Origin: Rhizobacter sp.
GTDB lineage: Bacteria; Pseudomonadota; Gammaproteobacteria; Burkholderiales; Burkholderiaceae_C
NCBI GenBank assembly: GCA_025359585.1
Contig: JANYFX010000088.1
Span: forward strand, 1-9,609
Reading direction: 5' to 3'
DNA length: 9,609 nucleotides
Shown piece after piece: positions 1 through 6,607 of the stretch. The stretch's first letter is position 1. Every line of letters starts with the position of its first letter. The translations under genes and the position numbers were made by a program. The notes beneath the pieces are model-generated. The model had not been told where the DNA came from. It saw only the letters and a program-made list of their open reading frames with translations, and made no database searches.

Positions 1-1805
1 TTCCGATGGCATTTTTCGGTGGCACGGTGGGCGCAATCTACCGGCAGTTTTCGGTGACGCTGATTTTGACCATGGGTTTTTCGGCACTACTCGCGTTGAC
101 GTTGACGCCGGCCTTGTGCGCCACCTTGCTGAAGCCGGTCGAGGCCGGCTCGCACCTGGAGAAGAAGGGCTTCTTCGGCTGGTTCAACCGCGGTTTCAAG
201 TCGACGGCCAAGGGTTATGAGGGCTGGGTCGCGCGCATCCTGAAGCGTGCCGGCCGCTTCATGATCATCTACGTGGCGATCGGCGTGGCGGTGGGGCTGC
301 TGTTCGTGCGCCTGCCCACGTCGTTCCTGCCGAACGAAGACCAGGGCTACATCATCGCCAACGTGCAGCTGCCGCCGGGCGCGACCCAGTCGCGTACGCT
401 CGAGGCGATGAAGCAGGCCGAAGCCTTCTTCCTGAAACAGCCCGAAGTGGCAAGCATGGTCAGTGTGCTCGGCTTCAGCTTCTCGGGAACGGGCCAGAAC
501 GCCGCGCTCGCCTTCGTGCCGCTGAAGGACTGGAGTGAGCGTGACGGCGCCGGCCAGTCGGCGCAGGCGCTCGCCGGCCGCGCGTTCGGCGCGCTGATGA
601 GCGTGCGCGACGCGTTCATCTTCGCGCTCAGCCCGCCGCCGATCCCCGAGCTCGGCAACGCCACCGGTTTCACCTTCCGCTTGCAAGACCGCGGCGGCAA
701 CGGCCACGACGCGCTCGTCGCGGCGCGCAACCAACTGCTCGGCATGGCCTCGCAGAGCAAGATCCTCGCGGGCGTGCGCCCCGACGGTCTGGAAGACGCG
801 CCGCAGTTGCAGCTCGACATCGACCGCGACAAGGCGCAGGCGCTCGGCGTCGACTTCAGCGCGGTCAACACGGCGCTGTCGGCCTCGCTCGGCTCGGCCT
901 ACATCAACGACTTCCCGAACGCCGGCCGACTGCAACGGGTGGTGGTGCAGGCCGATGCGCCCGAGCGCATGCAGCCCGACGACCTGTTGCGCATCAACGC
1001 GCTGAACAGCAAGGGGCAGCCGGTGCCGCTGTCGGCCTTTGCAAGCACACGCTGGCTCACCGGCCCGGTGCAGACGGTGCGCTACAACGGCTACCCGACG
1101 ATGCGGATCTCGGGAGACGCCGCGCCGGGCCAGTCGACCGGCCAGGCGATGATCGAGATGGAAACGCTGGCGAAAAAACTGCCGGCCGGCTTCGGCTTCG
1201 AATGGACCGGGCAGTCGCGTGAAGAGCGCCTCGCGGGTTCGCAGGCCTACATCCTGTACGGCTTCGCGATCCTGGCGGTCTTCTTGTGCCTCGCGGCGCT
1301 GTACGAGAGCTGGACCATCCCGCTCGCGGTGATCATGGTCGTGCCGCTGGGTGTGCTCGGCGTGGTGCTCGGCACGATGTTCCGCGGTCTCGCGAACGAT
1401 GTGTACTTCCAGGTCGGGCTGATCACGATCATCGGCCTGTCGGCGAAGAACGCGATCCTGATCATCGAGTTCGCGAAAGACCTCGAGGCCGAGGGCAAGA
1501 GCCCGGTCGAGGCGGCGCTGGCGGCCGCGCACCTGCGCTTTCGCCCGATCATCATGACCTCGCTGGCCTTCATCCTCGGCACCCTGCCGCTGGCGCTCGC
1601 CAGTGGTGCCGGCTCGGCGAGCCAGCGTGCGATCGGCACCGCAGTGATCGGCGGCATGATCACGGCCGTCGCGCTCGCGGTGCTGTTCGTGCCGGCGTTC
1701 TTCGTCGTCGTGCGGTCGGTGTTCAAGAAGAGCAAGGTCAAGCCGCACCGCGGCCCGTCACTCACACACGACACGCCACCCGCCCCGGTGCAGGAGGGCT
1801 CATGA
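1..1805 (+). CDS. acrB: RND multidrug efflux pump, inner-membrane permease (AcrB/MexB type), C-terminal part
   Basis: This is the proton-driven inner-membrane pump of a tripartite efflux complex that expels drugs and other hydrophobic compounds from the periplasm and membrane. The reading frame is open to the left edge, and the visible 600 or so residues align throughout with AcrB from about residue 455 to its C-terminus. Numbering from the ATG at 6: AFFGGTVGAIYRQF (2-15) opens a membrane segment, and PTSFLPNEDQG (104-114) starts the second large periplasmic loop. The gate-loop phenylalanines are F157 and F159 (AcrB F615/F617), with F170 matching F628. SAKNAILIIEFAKDL (479-493) carries the proton-relay lysine K481 (AcrB K940). 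R511 and T518 match R971 and T978. The aspartate pair D407/D408 lies upstream of the window. The TGA stop overlaps the start of the channel gene, so the two are translationally coupled. The family is certain; the substrate range cannot be read, and the symbol is family-level. Confidence 0.96.
   Translation, partial: PMAFFGGTVGAIYRQFSVTLILTMGFSALLALTLTPALCATLLKPVEAGSHLEKKGFFGWFNRGFKSTAKGYEGWVARILKRAGRFMIIYVAIGVAVGLLFVRLPTSFLPNEDQGYIIANVQLPPGATQSRTLEAMKQAEAFFLKQPEVASMVSVLGFSFSGTGQNAALAFVPLKDWSERDGAGQSAQALAGRAFGALMSVRDAFIFALSPPPIPELGNATGFTFRLQDRGGNGHDALVAARNQLLGMASQSKILAGVRPDGLEDAPQLQLDIDRDKAQALGVDFSAVNTALSASLGSAYINDFPNAGRLQRVVVQADAPERMQPDDLLRINALNSKGQPVPLSAFASTRWLTGPVQTVRYNGYPTMRISGDAAPGQSTGQAMIEMETLAKKLPAGFGFEWTGQSREERLAGSQAYILYGFAILAVFLCLAALYESWTIPLAVIMVVPLGVLGVVLGTMFRGLANDVYFQVGLITIIGLSAKNAILIIEFAKDLEAEGKSPVEAALAAAHLRFRPIIMTSLAFILGTLPLALASGAGSASQRAIGTAVIGGMITAVALAVLFVPAFFVVVRSVFKKSKVKPHRGPSLTHDTPPAPVQEGS
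1792..1797 (+). promoter_or_regulatory. Shine-Dalgarno site for the OprM-type gene
   Basis: A full AGGAGG lies inside the last codons of the pump gene. It is 4 bases from the ATG at 1802 and 7 bases from the ATG at 1805. The usual 5-9 base spacing favours the second ATG, giving a TGATG junction in which the pump stop (1803-1805) shares one base with the channel start. If the first ATG is used, the overlap is ATGA (4 bases). Either way the arrangement implies coupled translation of pump and channel. Confidence 0.75.
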
Positions 1806-3232
1806 TGAAAGAGACAATCCTTGTGAAACGCACCGGCACGCTGTCGGCGCTGGCCACCAGCCTGGTGCTGGGCGGTTGCATGAGCTTCATCCCGGCCTAC
1901 GAGCGGCCCGCCGCGCCGGTGGCCGCGGCCTACGCGCCGGAACTGACACCTGCCGGTGCGGCAGGTGTCACCGCCGCCGCCGACATCGATTGGCAGCGCT
2001 ACTTCACCGACGCGCGCCTGAAGCGCCTGATCGAGATCGCGCTCGCGAACAACCGCGACCTGCGCGTCGCGGTGCTCAACATCGAACAAGCGCGGGCGGC
2101 CTACCAGATCAAGCGTGCCGACGAATTGCCGTCGATCGGTGCCGGCTTCACCGCGCAGCGCAGCGCGGCATCGAACGGCGGACTCGTGAACACCTACGCG
2201 GTGGGCCTGCAGGTCAGCGGCTACGAGCTCGACTTTTTCGGCCGCGTGCGTTCGCTGAGCCAGGCCGCGCTGTCGCAATACCTCGCGACCGAAGCCTCGC
2301 GCAAGACGGTGCAGATCGTGCTGATCGCGGGGGTCGCGAACACCTACGTCAGCCTGCTCGCCGACGAAGAGCTGCTGCGCGTGACGCGCGAGACGCTGGC
2401 AACACGCGAAGATTCGTTCAAGCTCACCAAGCTCAAGTTCGACAACGGCGCGTCGTCGGAGCTCGACTTCCGCCAGTCGGAGCAGCTGCTCGAAGGCGCG
2501 CGGGCCACGCTCGCGCAAACCCAGCGCCAGCGCGCGCTCGACGAGAACGCGCTGGTCTTGCTGCTGGGCCAGGCGCTGCCGGCCGACCTGCCAGCGGCCC
2601 TGCCGCTGGCGGCGCAGCAAGGTCTGGCCGAGCTGCCCGCCGGTTTGCCCTCCGATCTGCTGACGCGCCGGCCCGACGTGCTGGCGGCCGAGCAGCAACT
2701 GCTCGCCGCCAACGCCAACATCGGCGCGGCGCGTGCGGCCTTCTTCCCGCGCATCGCGCTGACGGCGAACGCGGGCACGGCGAGTACCGAACTCTCGGGC
2801 CTGTTCAAGAGCGGCACGTTCGCGCTCACCGGCACCGCCACGCTGCTGCAGCCGATCTTCGACGCGGGCCGCAACCAGGCGAACCTTGCAGTGGCCAAGG
2901 TCAACAAGGACATCGCGATCGCGCAGTACGAAAAAGCGATCCAGACCGCGTTCCGCGAAGTCTCGGACTCACTCGCCGGCCGGTCCACGCTGGGCGAACA
3001 ACTGCGCGCGCAAACAGCCCAGGCCAACGCCGCACAGGTGAGCTACAAACTCGCCGACCTGCGCTACCGCAACGGTGCGTCGAGTTACCTCGACGTGCTC
3101 GACGCGCAGCGCAACTACTTTGCCGCGCAGCAGGCCGCGGTGCAAGTGCAGGCGCTGCAGGCGCAGAACCTGGTCACGCTGTACAAGGTGCTGGGCGGCG
3201 GCTGGACCGAGCCGGTGCGCGCCAGCAACTGA
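1802..3232 (+). CDS. oprM: Outer-membrane efflux channel lipoprotein (OprM/TolC-like, NodT family)
   Basis: This is the outer-membrane exit duct of the RND pump; trimers of this family form a beta-barrel plus a long periplasmic helical tunnel docked to the adaptor and pump. It has 476 residues counted from the first ATG. A signal peptide ends in a lipobox, LGGC, with the lipidated Cys at 26; positively charged K9-R10 precede a hydrophobic stretch (12-23). Two OEP repeats follow, near residues 70-260 and 285-465. Sequence blocks typical of OprM are NNRDLRVAVLN (83-93), YELDFFGRVRS (141-151), GLPSDLLTRRPDVL (281-294), NIGAARAAFFPRI (306-318), YEKAIQTAFREVSDSL (376-391) and YKVLGGGW (461-468). 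Length and order match full OprM proteins (about 485 residues). A GTG at 1823 would give a shorter leader, but no Shine-Dalgarno site precedes it. The stop is only 15 bases from the convergent isomerase gene, and no clear intrinsic terminator follows. OprM family membership is certain; the exact orthologue is not. Confidence 0.95.
   Translation: MMKETILVKRTGTLSALATSLVLGGCMSFIPAYERPAAPVAAAYAPELTPAGAAGVTAAADIDWQRYFTDARLKRLIEIALANNRDLRVAVLNIEQARAAYQIKRADELPSIGAGFTAQRSAASNGGLVNTYAVGLQVSGYELDFFGRVRSLSQAALSQYLATEASRKTVQIVLIAGVANTYVSLLADEELLRVTRETLATREDSFKLTKLKFDNGASSELDFRQSEQLLEGARATLAQTQRQRALDENALVLLLGQALPADLPAALPLAAQQGLAELPAGLPSDLLTRRPDVLAAEQQLLAANANIGAARAAFFPRIALTANAGTASTELSGLFKSGTFALTGTATLLQPIFDAGRNQANLAVAKVNKDIAIAQYEKAIQTAFREVSDSLAGRSTLGEQLRAQTAQANAAQVSYKLADLRYRNGASSYLDVLDAQRNYFAAQQAAVQVQALQAQNLVTLYKVLGGGWTEPVRASN
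1944..1970. repeat. Perfect 11-bp inverted repeat with 5-base loop, inside the OprM-type gene
   Basis: The arms TGACACCTGCC (1944-1954) and GGCAGGTGTCA (1960-1970) are exactly complementary and separated by GGTGC. The element spans codons 48-57, in the variable linker just after the lipidated cysteine, a part of the protein with little sequence constraint. As RNA it would form a stable hairpin about 140 bases into the gene. As DNA it has the symmetry of a dimeric regulator's operator. No T-run follows, so it is not a standard intrinsic terminator. The symmetry is seen directly; any function is inference. Confidence 0.85.
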
Positions 3233-3247
3233 TTCGCGCCAGTCTGC

Positions 3248-4075
3248 TCAGAACTTGGCCACCGGCAACAGCGCGGGGAAGTCGGCCACGGCCTTCTTTT
3301 TCCACGCGTCGATCGCGGTCGCCATCTCTGCCGTGTCGAAGATCGAACTCTGCAGCAAGGTCATCTGCTGCAAGGCCGACGCGGTGCCGTGATCGCGCGC
3401 GTGGTTGAGCGCGAGCTTGCTTCCGGCGATCGCCAGCGGTGACTTGGCGGCGATGTTCTTCGCAAGCTGCATCGCGTGGGCGAGCAGCGCCTCGGCGTCG
3501 GGCAAGACCGCGTTGACCAGACCGACCGCCAGCGCGCGTTCCGCGCTCATGCGGTCGCCCGTGTAGGCCATCTCGCGCGCAACACCCTGCGGCACGATCT
3601 TCATCAAGCGCTGCAACACGCCGAGGTCGGCCATCATGCCGATGTGAATCTCCTGCACGGTGAAAAACGCGTCGGCCGTGCACAAGCGAATGTCGCAGGC
3701 CGTGGCCAGGTCGAGCGCGCCGCCGATGCAGCCGCCCTGGATTGCGCAGATCACCGGGAAGCGCGCTTCGTCGATGGCCGTGAAGCAGTCGATCAGCTTG
3801 CGCAGCGTGTCCTGGAAGTTGAGCCGCGCGCGGGCCGTGCCGGTGACGAGCAGCGCGTCGTCGCCACCGAACACGTCGAGCGCCATGCCGGCGCAAAAGT
3901 GTTTGCCGGTGGACGAGATCACGAGCACGCGGGCCTCGCCCGCGTCGTGCAGCGCACGCACCGCGTCGCGCAAGGCCGGGAAGAAGGGCGGCGCCATCGT
4001 GTTCAGGCGCTCCGGCCGGTTGAGCTGCAGGTGGGCGATGCCCGCAGCGGTGGTCAGCGTGAAGAAGTCGTTCAT
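3248..4075 (-). CDS. Crotonase-family enzyme, probable delta3,5-delta2,4-dienoyl-CoA isomerase
   Basis: A 275-residue enoyl-CoA hydratase/isomerase-fold protein. Enzymes of the ECH1 type move double bonds in 3,5-dienoyl-CoA so that unsaturated fatty acids with odd-numbered double bonds can complete beta-oxidation. The CoA/oxyanion-hole segments are KHFCAGMAL (58-66) and QGGCIGGALDL (113-123). ECH1 uses an Asp/Glu/Asp set (D176, E196, D204 in the rat enzyme). Here D122, E142 and D150 occupy the same motifs with the same spacing, in GGALDLATACDIR and VQEIHIGMMADLG. The C-terminal part (SPLAIAGSKLALNHARDH, 212-229) also reads like ECH1, where ordinary hydratases differ. Length is normal for the family. 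The ATG at 4075 gives the usual short N-terminus before HLQLNRPERLN (15-25), but no Shine-Dalgarno sequence precedes it. The gene stands alone, divergent from the hydrolase and convergent with the efflux operon. Fold is certain; the isomerase assignment is likely but inferred from residues. Confidence 0.9.
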   Translation of the reverse strand: MNDFFTLTTAAGIAHLQLNRPERLNTMAPPFFPALRDAVRALHDAGEARVLVISSTGKHFCAGMALDVFGGDDALLVTGTARARLNFQDTLRKLIDCFTAIDEARFPVICAIQGGCIGGALDLATACDIRLCTADAFFTVQEIHIGMMADLGVLQRLMKIVPQGVAREMAYTGDRMSAERALAVGLVNAVLPDAEALLAHAMQLAKNIAAKSPLAIAGSKLALNHARDHGTASALQQMTLLQSSIFDTAEMATAIDAWKKKAVADFPALLPVAKF

Positions 4076-4099
4076 GAACAGGTGGGCGTGGCCCCGGAA

Positions 4100-4169
4100 A
4101 ATTTGTGTGCACTACTGTGCCGCACAGGCGTGCCAGTCGACCAGCGGACAAGCCCTCGGCATACAAATT
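4100..4169. repeat. Near-perfect spaced inverted repeat in the divergent intergenic region
   Basis: AATTTGTGTGC (4100-4110) and GCATACAAATT (4159-4169) are inverted copies matching at 10 of 11 positions, about 48 bases apart, in the only AT-richer pocket of this part of the window. Between them lies a 13-base odd palindrome, CTGTGC-C-GCACAG (4115-4127). This is the 121-base region between the divergent isomerase and hydrolase starts, so such symmetry could serve as operators for a regulator acting on one or both genes. I cannot name a regulator, and none is encoded next to it. Confidence 0.45.
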
Positions 4170-4183
4170 CGGCGGTGTGTCCC

Positions 4184-4189
4184 TACACT
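4184..4189 (+). promoter_or_regulatory. Possible -10 box, implying a leaderless hydrolase transcript
   Basis: TACACT matches TATAAT at four of six positions and ends 7 bases before the hydrolase ATG at 4197. Transcription would then begin at or next to the A of the start codon. This fits the complete absence of a Shine-Dalgarno sequence in front of this gene. The -35 region is weak (CATACA at 4160-4165 with an 18-base spacer shares only the last three bases of TTGACA). Treat it as a candidate only. Confidence 0.35.
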
Positions 4190-4196
4190 CGCGGCG

Positions 4197-5039
4197 ATGC
4201 GCCCGAACCTCACCACCGCCGATGGCCTGCAACTCCACGTTCGCGAATGGCCCACCACCAACGCGCGCGGCACGGTGTTGATCGTGCACGGTCTCGGCGA
4301 ACACATCGGCCGCTACGTGCATGTGGCGGCGCAGCTCAACGCCTGGGGCTGGTCGGCCGTGGGTTACGACCACCGCGGCCACGGCGGCAGCGAAGGCGCG
4401 CGCGGTGAGCTGCACCACAGCGACGATCTGCTGAACGACCTGGCTTCGATGATCGACTCGGTGCGTGCCAAAAGCCCCGGCCCGCTGGTCTTGCTCGGCC
4501 ACAGCATGGGCGGGCTGGTGGCGGCGCGCTTCGTCGCGGGTGCGTCGCTGCCCGGCGCACCGGCGTGGTCGCGGACTGTCGACGCGCTGGTGCTCTCGTC
4601 GCCCGCGCTCGACGCCGGCACCACCGCGTGGCAAAAACTGCTGCTCTCGGTGCTGGGCCCGCTGGCGCCGAACCTGGCGGTCAGCAACGGCCTGAAACCG
4701 ACCTGGATCTCGCGCGACGCCGCCGTGGTGGGCGCCTACATGGCCGACCCGTTGGTGCACGACCGCATCGCGCCGCGGCTGGCGCGTTTCATCGTCGATG
4801 CCGGCGAGTGGGTGCGCGCGAACGCTGCGACGTGGTCGGTGCCGACGCTGCTGCTCTACGCCGGAAGCGACCGCTGCGTGGTGCCCGCCGGCAGCCGCGC
4901 GTTGGCTGCTGCGGCGCCCAAGGCGCTCTTCACGGTGCAGGAGTTCAAGCCGCTGTACCACGAGATCTTCAACGAACCCGAGCAGGCCGAAGTGTTCGCC
5001 GTGCTCGGCGGCTGGCTGGCGCGGCTCGGGCGCACGTGA
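4197..5039 (+). CDS. Alpha/beta hydrolase, monoacylglycerol-lipase / lysophospholipase type
   Basis: A 280-residue cytoplasmic-type serine hydrolase of the Hydrolase_4 (serine aminopeptidase S33) group, whose members cleave monoacylglycerols, lysophospholipids or related esters. The oxyanion motif is HGLGEHIGRY (31-40), followed by the family-typical GYDHRGHGGSEG (56-67). The nucleophile elbow is GHSMG with Ser103. The probable acid is Asp225 in AGSDRCV, and the base is His255 in YHEIFNE. All three catalytic residues are present and the length is complete. No signal peptide is evident. The start at ATG 4197 places TADGLQLHVREW in its usual N-terminal position, and no Shine-Dalgarno site is present (see the -10 candidate just upstream). 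It is the first of three co-directional genes, but the 76-base gap to the peptidase holds a separate possible promoter, so they need not form one operon. Family confident; natural substrate unknown. Confidence 0.93.
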   Translation: MRPNLTTADGLQLHVREWPTTNARGTVLIVHGLGEHIGRYVHVAAQLNAWGWSAVGYDHRGHGGSEGARGELHHSDDLLNDLASMIDSVRAKSPGPLVLLGHSMGGLVAARFVAGASLPGAPAWSRTVDALVLSSPALDAGTTAWQKLLLSVLGPLAPNLAVSNGLKPTWISRDAAVVGAYMADPLVHDRIAPRLARFIVDAGEWVRANAATWSVPTLLLYAGSDRCVVPAGSRALAAAAPKALFTVQEFKPLYHEIFNEPEQAEVFAVLGGWLARLGRT

Positions 5040-5071
5040 GCGCTGCAGGCAGTGTGCCGAACGGCAGCGCT
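5039..5071 (+). other. Hairpin directly after the hydrolase stop codon
   Basis: AGCGCTGC (5039-5046) and GCAGCGCT (5064-5071) can pair perfectly, and GGCA/TGCC inside the 17-base loop can add a short inner stem. The structure starts at the last base of the hydrolase stop codon. It is followed by GCGAAGTCTT and not a run of T, so it is at best a weak terminator, pause or 3'-end stabilising structure. Pairing is visible; function is inferred. Confidence 0.35.
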
Positions 5072-5080
5072 GCGAAGTCT

Positions 5081-5086
5081 TAAACT
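5081..5086 (+). promoter_or_regulatory. Possible -10 box for the M20 peptidase gene
   Basis: TAAACT (four of six matches to TATAAT, preceded by T) sits 29 bases upstream of the peptidase ATG. A start near 5093 would leave a leader of just over 20 bases containing the AAGGAG site. I see no convincing -35 box at 16-18 bases spacing. Confidence 0.3.
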
Positions 5087-5103
5087 GGCTGCCGGTCCCA
5101 CCG

Positions 5104-5109
5104 AAGGAG
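5104..5109 (+). promoter_or_regulatory. Shine-Dalgarno site for the M20 peptidase gene
   Basis: AAGGAG lies 6 bases before the ATG at 5116. It fixes the start, since the reading frame stays open for about another 300 bases upstream through the end of the hydrolase gene. Confidence 0.75.
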
Positions 5110-5115
5110 AAGCCC

Positions 5116-6591
5116 ATGAACGCTCGCGATCCCCTGCTGCCCGTGCAACCCGACGAAGCCAGCGCGCTCGCCGCCTTTGCCGCGAAGACCTGGGACGACG
5201 AGATCGTGCCGCTGGTCACGAGCTACATCGCCATTCCCGCCAAGAGCCCGATGTTCGACGCCGACTGGGCCGCCAACGGCCACATCGAAAAGGTGATCCG
5301 TGACGCCGCGATCTGGGTCGAGAGCAAGAAGGTCGCGGGCCTCAAGCTCGAAGTGGTGCGCATCGAAGGCCGCACGCCGGTGATCTTCTTCGAGGTGCCG
5401 GCCACGAAAGCCGGCAGCACCGACACGATCTGCCTCTACGGCCACCTCGACAAACAACCCGAGTTCAACGGCTGGCGCAACGACCTCGGGCCGTGGACGC
5501 CGAAGTACGTCGACGGCCTGCTCTACGGCCGTGGCGGCGCCGACGACGGCTACGCGGTCTACGCGTCGCTGACCGCGATCATGGCGCTCGACAAGCTCGG
5601 CATTCCGCGCCCGCGCTGCGTCGGCATCATCGAAAGCTGCGAAGAGAGTGGCTCGTTCGACCTGCCCGCCTACATCGACGCACTCAAGCCCCGCCTCGGC
5701 AACGTCAGCCTCGTCGTGTGTCTCGACAGCGGCGCCGGCAACTACGACCAGTTGTGGCTAACGACCAGCCTGCGCGGCATGGTCAGCGGTGTGCTGAAGG
5801 TCGAGATCCTGACCGAAGGTGTGCACTCGGGTGATTCGAGCGGCCTGGTGCCATCGAGCTTTCGCATCCTGCGCCAGGTGCTCGACCGGCTCGAAGACAG
5901 CAAGACCGGCGAGCTGCTGCCGCAGAGTTTTCACTGCGAGATTCCGGCCGACCGTGTCGAGCAGACGCGCGCCACCGCGCAGATCCTCGGCACGCAAGTC
6001 TGGCAGCGTTTCCCATGGGCCTGCGGTGCCGATGGTGGCGCCACGCTGCCGACCACCACCGACCCGCTGCAGGCGCTGCTGAACCGCACCTGGAAGCCGA
6101 CGCTGAGCGTGACCGGCGCCGACGGCTTTCCCGAGTTGAAGAACGCCGGCAACGTGCTGCGGCCCTACACCGCGTTCAAGCTGAGCCTGCGCCTGCCGCC
6201 GCTGATCGAAGGCAACGAAGCGGCGATCAAGCTGAAGGCGCTGCTCGAAGACAACGCGCCCTACAACGCGAAGGTGACTTTCGAACCCGACGGCCGCGCT
6301 GGCGCTTTCGGTGCCACCGGCTGGAACGCACCGAGCCTGTCGCCATGGCTCGAAGACGCACTCAACAGCGCGTCGCAAGCGCACTTCGGCGCGCCCTGTG
6401 GCTACATCGGGCAGGGCGGCACGATCCCGCTGATGAGCATGCTGCAGAAGAGTTTCCCGGCCGCGCAGATGATGGTCTGCGGTGTGCTCGGCCCGAAGAG
6501 CAACGCGCACGGCCCGAACGAATTCCTGCACGTGCCGTATGGCAAGAAGCTCACGGCGGCGGTGGCGCAGGTGATGGCGGCGTGCGCGTGA
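5116..6591 (+). CDS. M20 family zinc metallopeptidase (CNDP/DUG1-like dipeptidase)
   Basis: A 491-residue co-catalytic zinc exopeptidase that most resembles cytosolic nonspecific dipeptidases, which split short peptides into amino acids. The full set of M20 residues is present. The first metal ligand is His110, with catalytic Asp112, in YGHLDKQPE (109-116). The bridging ligand Asp143 lies in GRGGADDG (138-145). The general base Glu176 and ligand Glu177 lie in ESCEESGS (173-180). Asp204 is in CLDSGAGNYD, and the last ligand His465 is in SNAHGPNEF (462-470). His237 in GVHSGD (235-240) matches the histidine that reaches across the dimer interface in this family, so the lid/dimerisation domain lies roughly at 218-400. 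Length fits CNDP-type enzymes (about 475 residues). No signal peptide is apparent, so it is probably cytoplasmic. The next gene starts 16 bases downstream, suggesting co-transcription. Family certain; peptide specificity unknown. Confidence 0.95.
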   Translation: MNARDPLLPVQPDEASALAAFAAKTWDDEIVPLVTSYIAIPAKSPMFDADWAANGHIEKVIRDAAIWVESKKVAGLKLEVVRIEGRTPVIFFEVPATKAGSTDTICLYGHLDKQPEFNGWRNDLGPWTPKYVDGLLYGRGGADDGYAVYASLTAIMALDKLGIPRPRCVGIIESCEESGSFDLPAYIDALKPRLGNVSLVVCLDSGAGNYDQLWLTTSLRGMVSGVLKVEILTEGVHSGDSSGLVPSSFRILRQVLDRLEDSKTGELLPQSFHCEIPADRVEQTRATAQILGTQVWQRFPWACGADGGATLPTTTDPLQALLNRTWKPTLSVTGADGFPELKNAGNVLRPYTAFKLSLRLPPLIEGNEAAIKLKALLEDNAPYNAKVTFEPDGRAGAFGATGWNAPSLSPWLEDALNSASQAHFGAPCGYIGQGGTIPLMSMLQKSFPAAQMMVCGVLGPKSNAHGPNEFLHVPYGKKLTAAVAQVMAACA

Positions 6592-6607
6592 AGGGCTCGA
6601 CTGCACG

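Noticed and set aside
87..1748. A 553-codon open frame on the - strand opposite the RND pump gene
   Set aside because: Arg/His/Glu-rich translation with no family resemblance, wholly antisense to an unmistakable AcrB-type protein; typical of high-GC shadow frames.
3281..3301. Possible terminator for the efflux operon (GGCCACGGCC followed by TTCTTTTT)
   Set aside because: The GGCC arms are only two bases apart, so no proper hairpin forms; the T-run lies in Lys/Glu codons of the opposite-strand isomerase.
4798..5115. Extended start for the M20 peptidase upstream of 5116
   Set aside because: This stretch overlaps the end of the hydrolase in another frame, and AAGGAG at the right spacing marks ATG 5116.
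3174..5219. A 681-codon open frame on the - strand spanning the isomerase, intergenic region and hydrolase
   Set aside because: It covers a real - strand gene in another frame and a real + strand gene; the translation is low-complexity Arg/Ala-rich.
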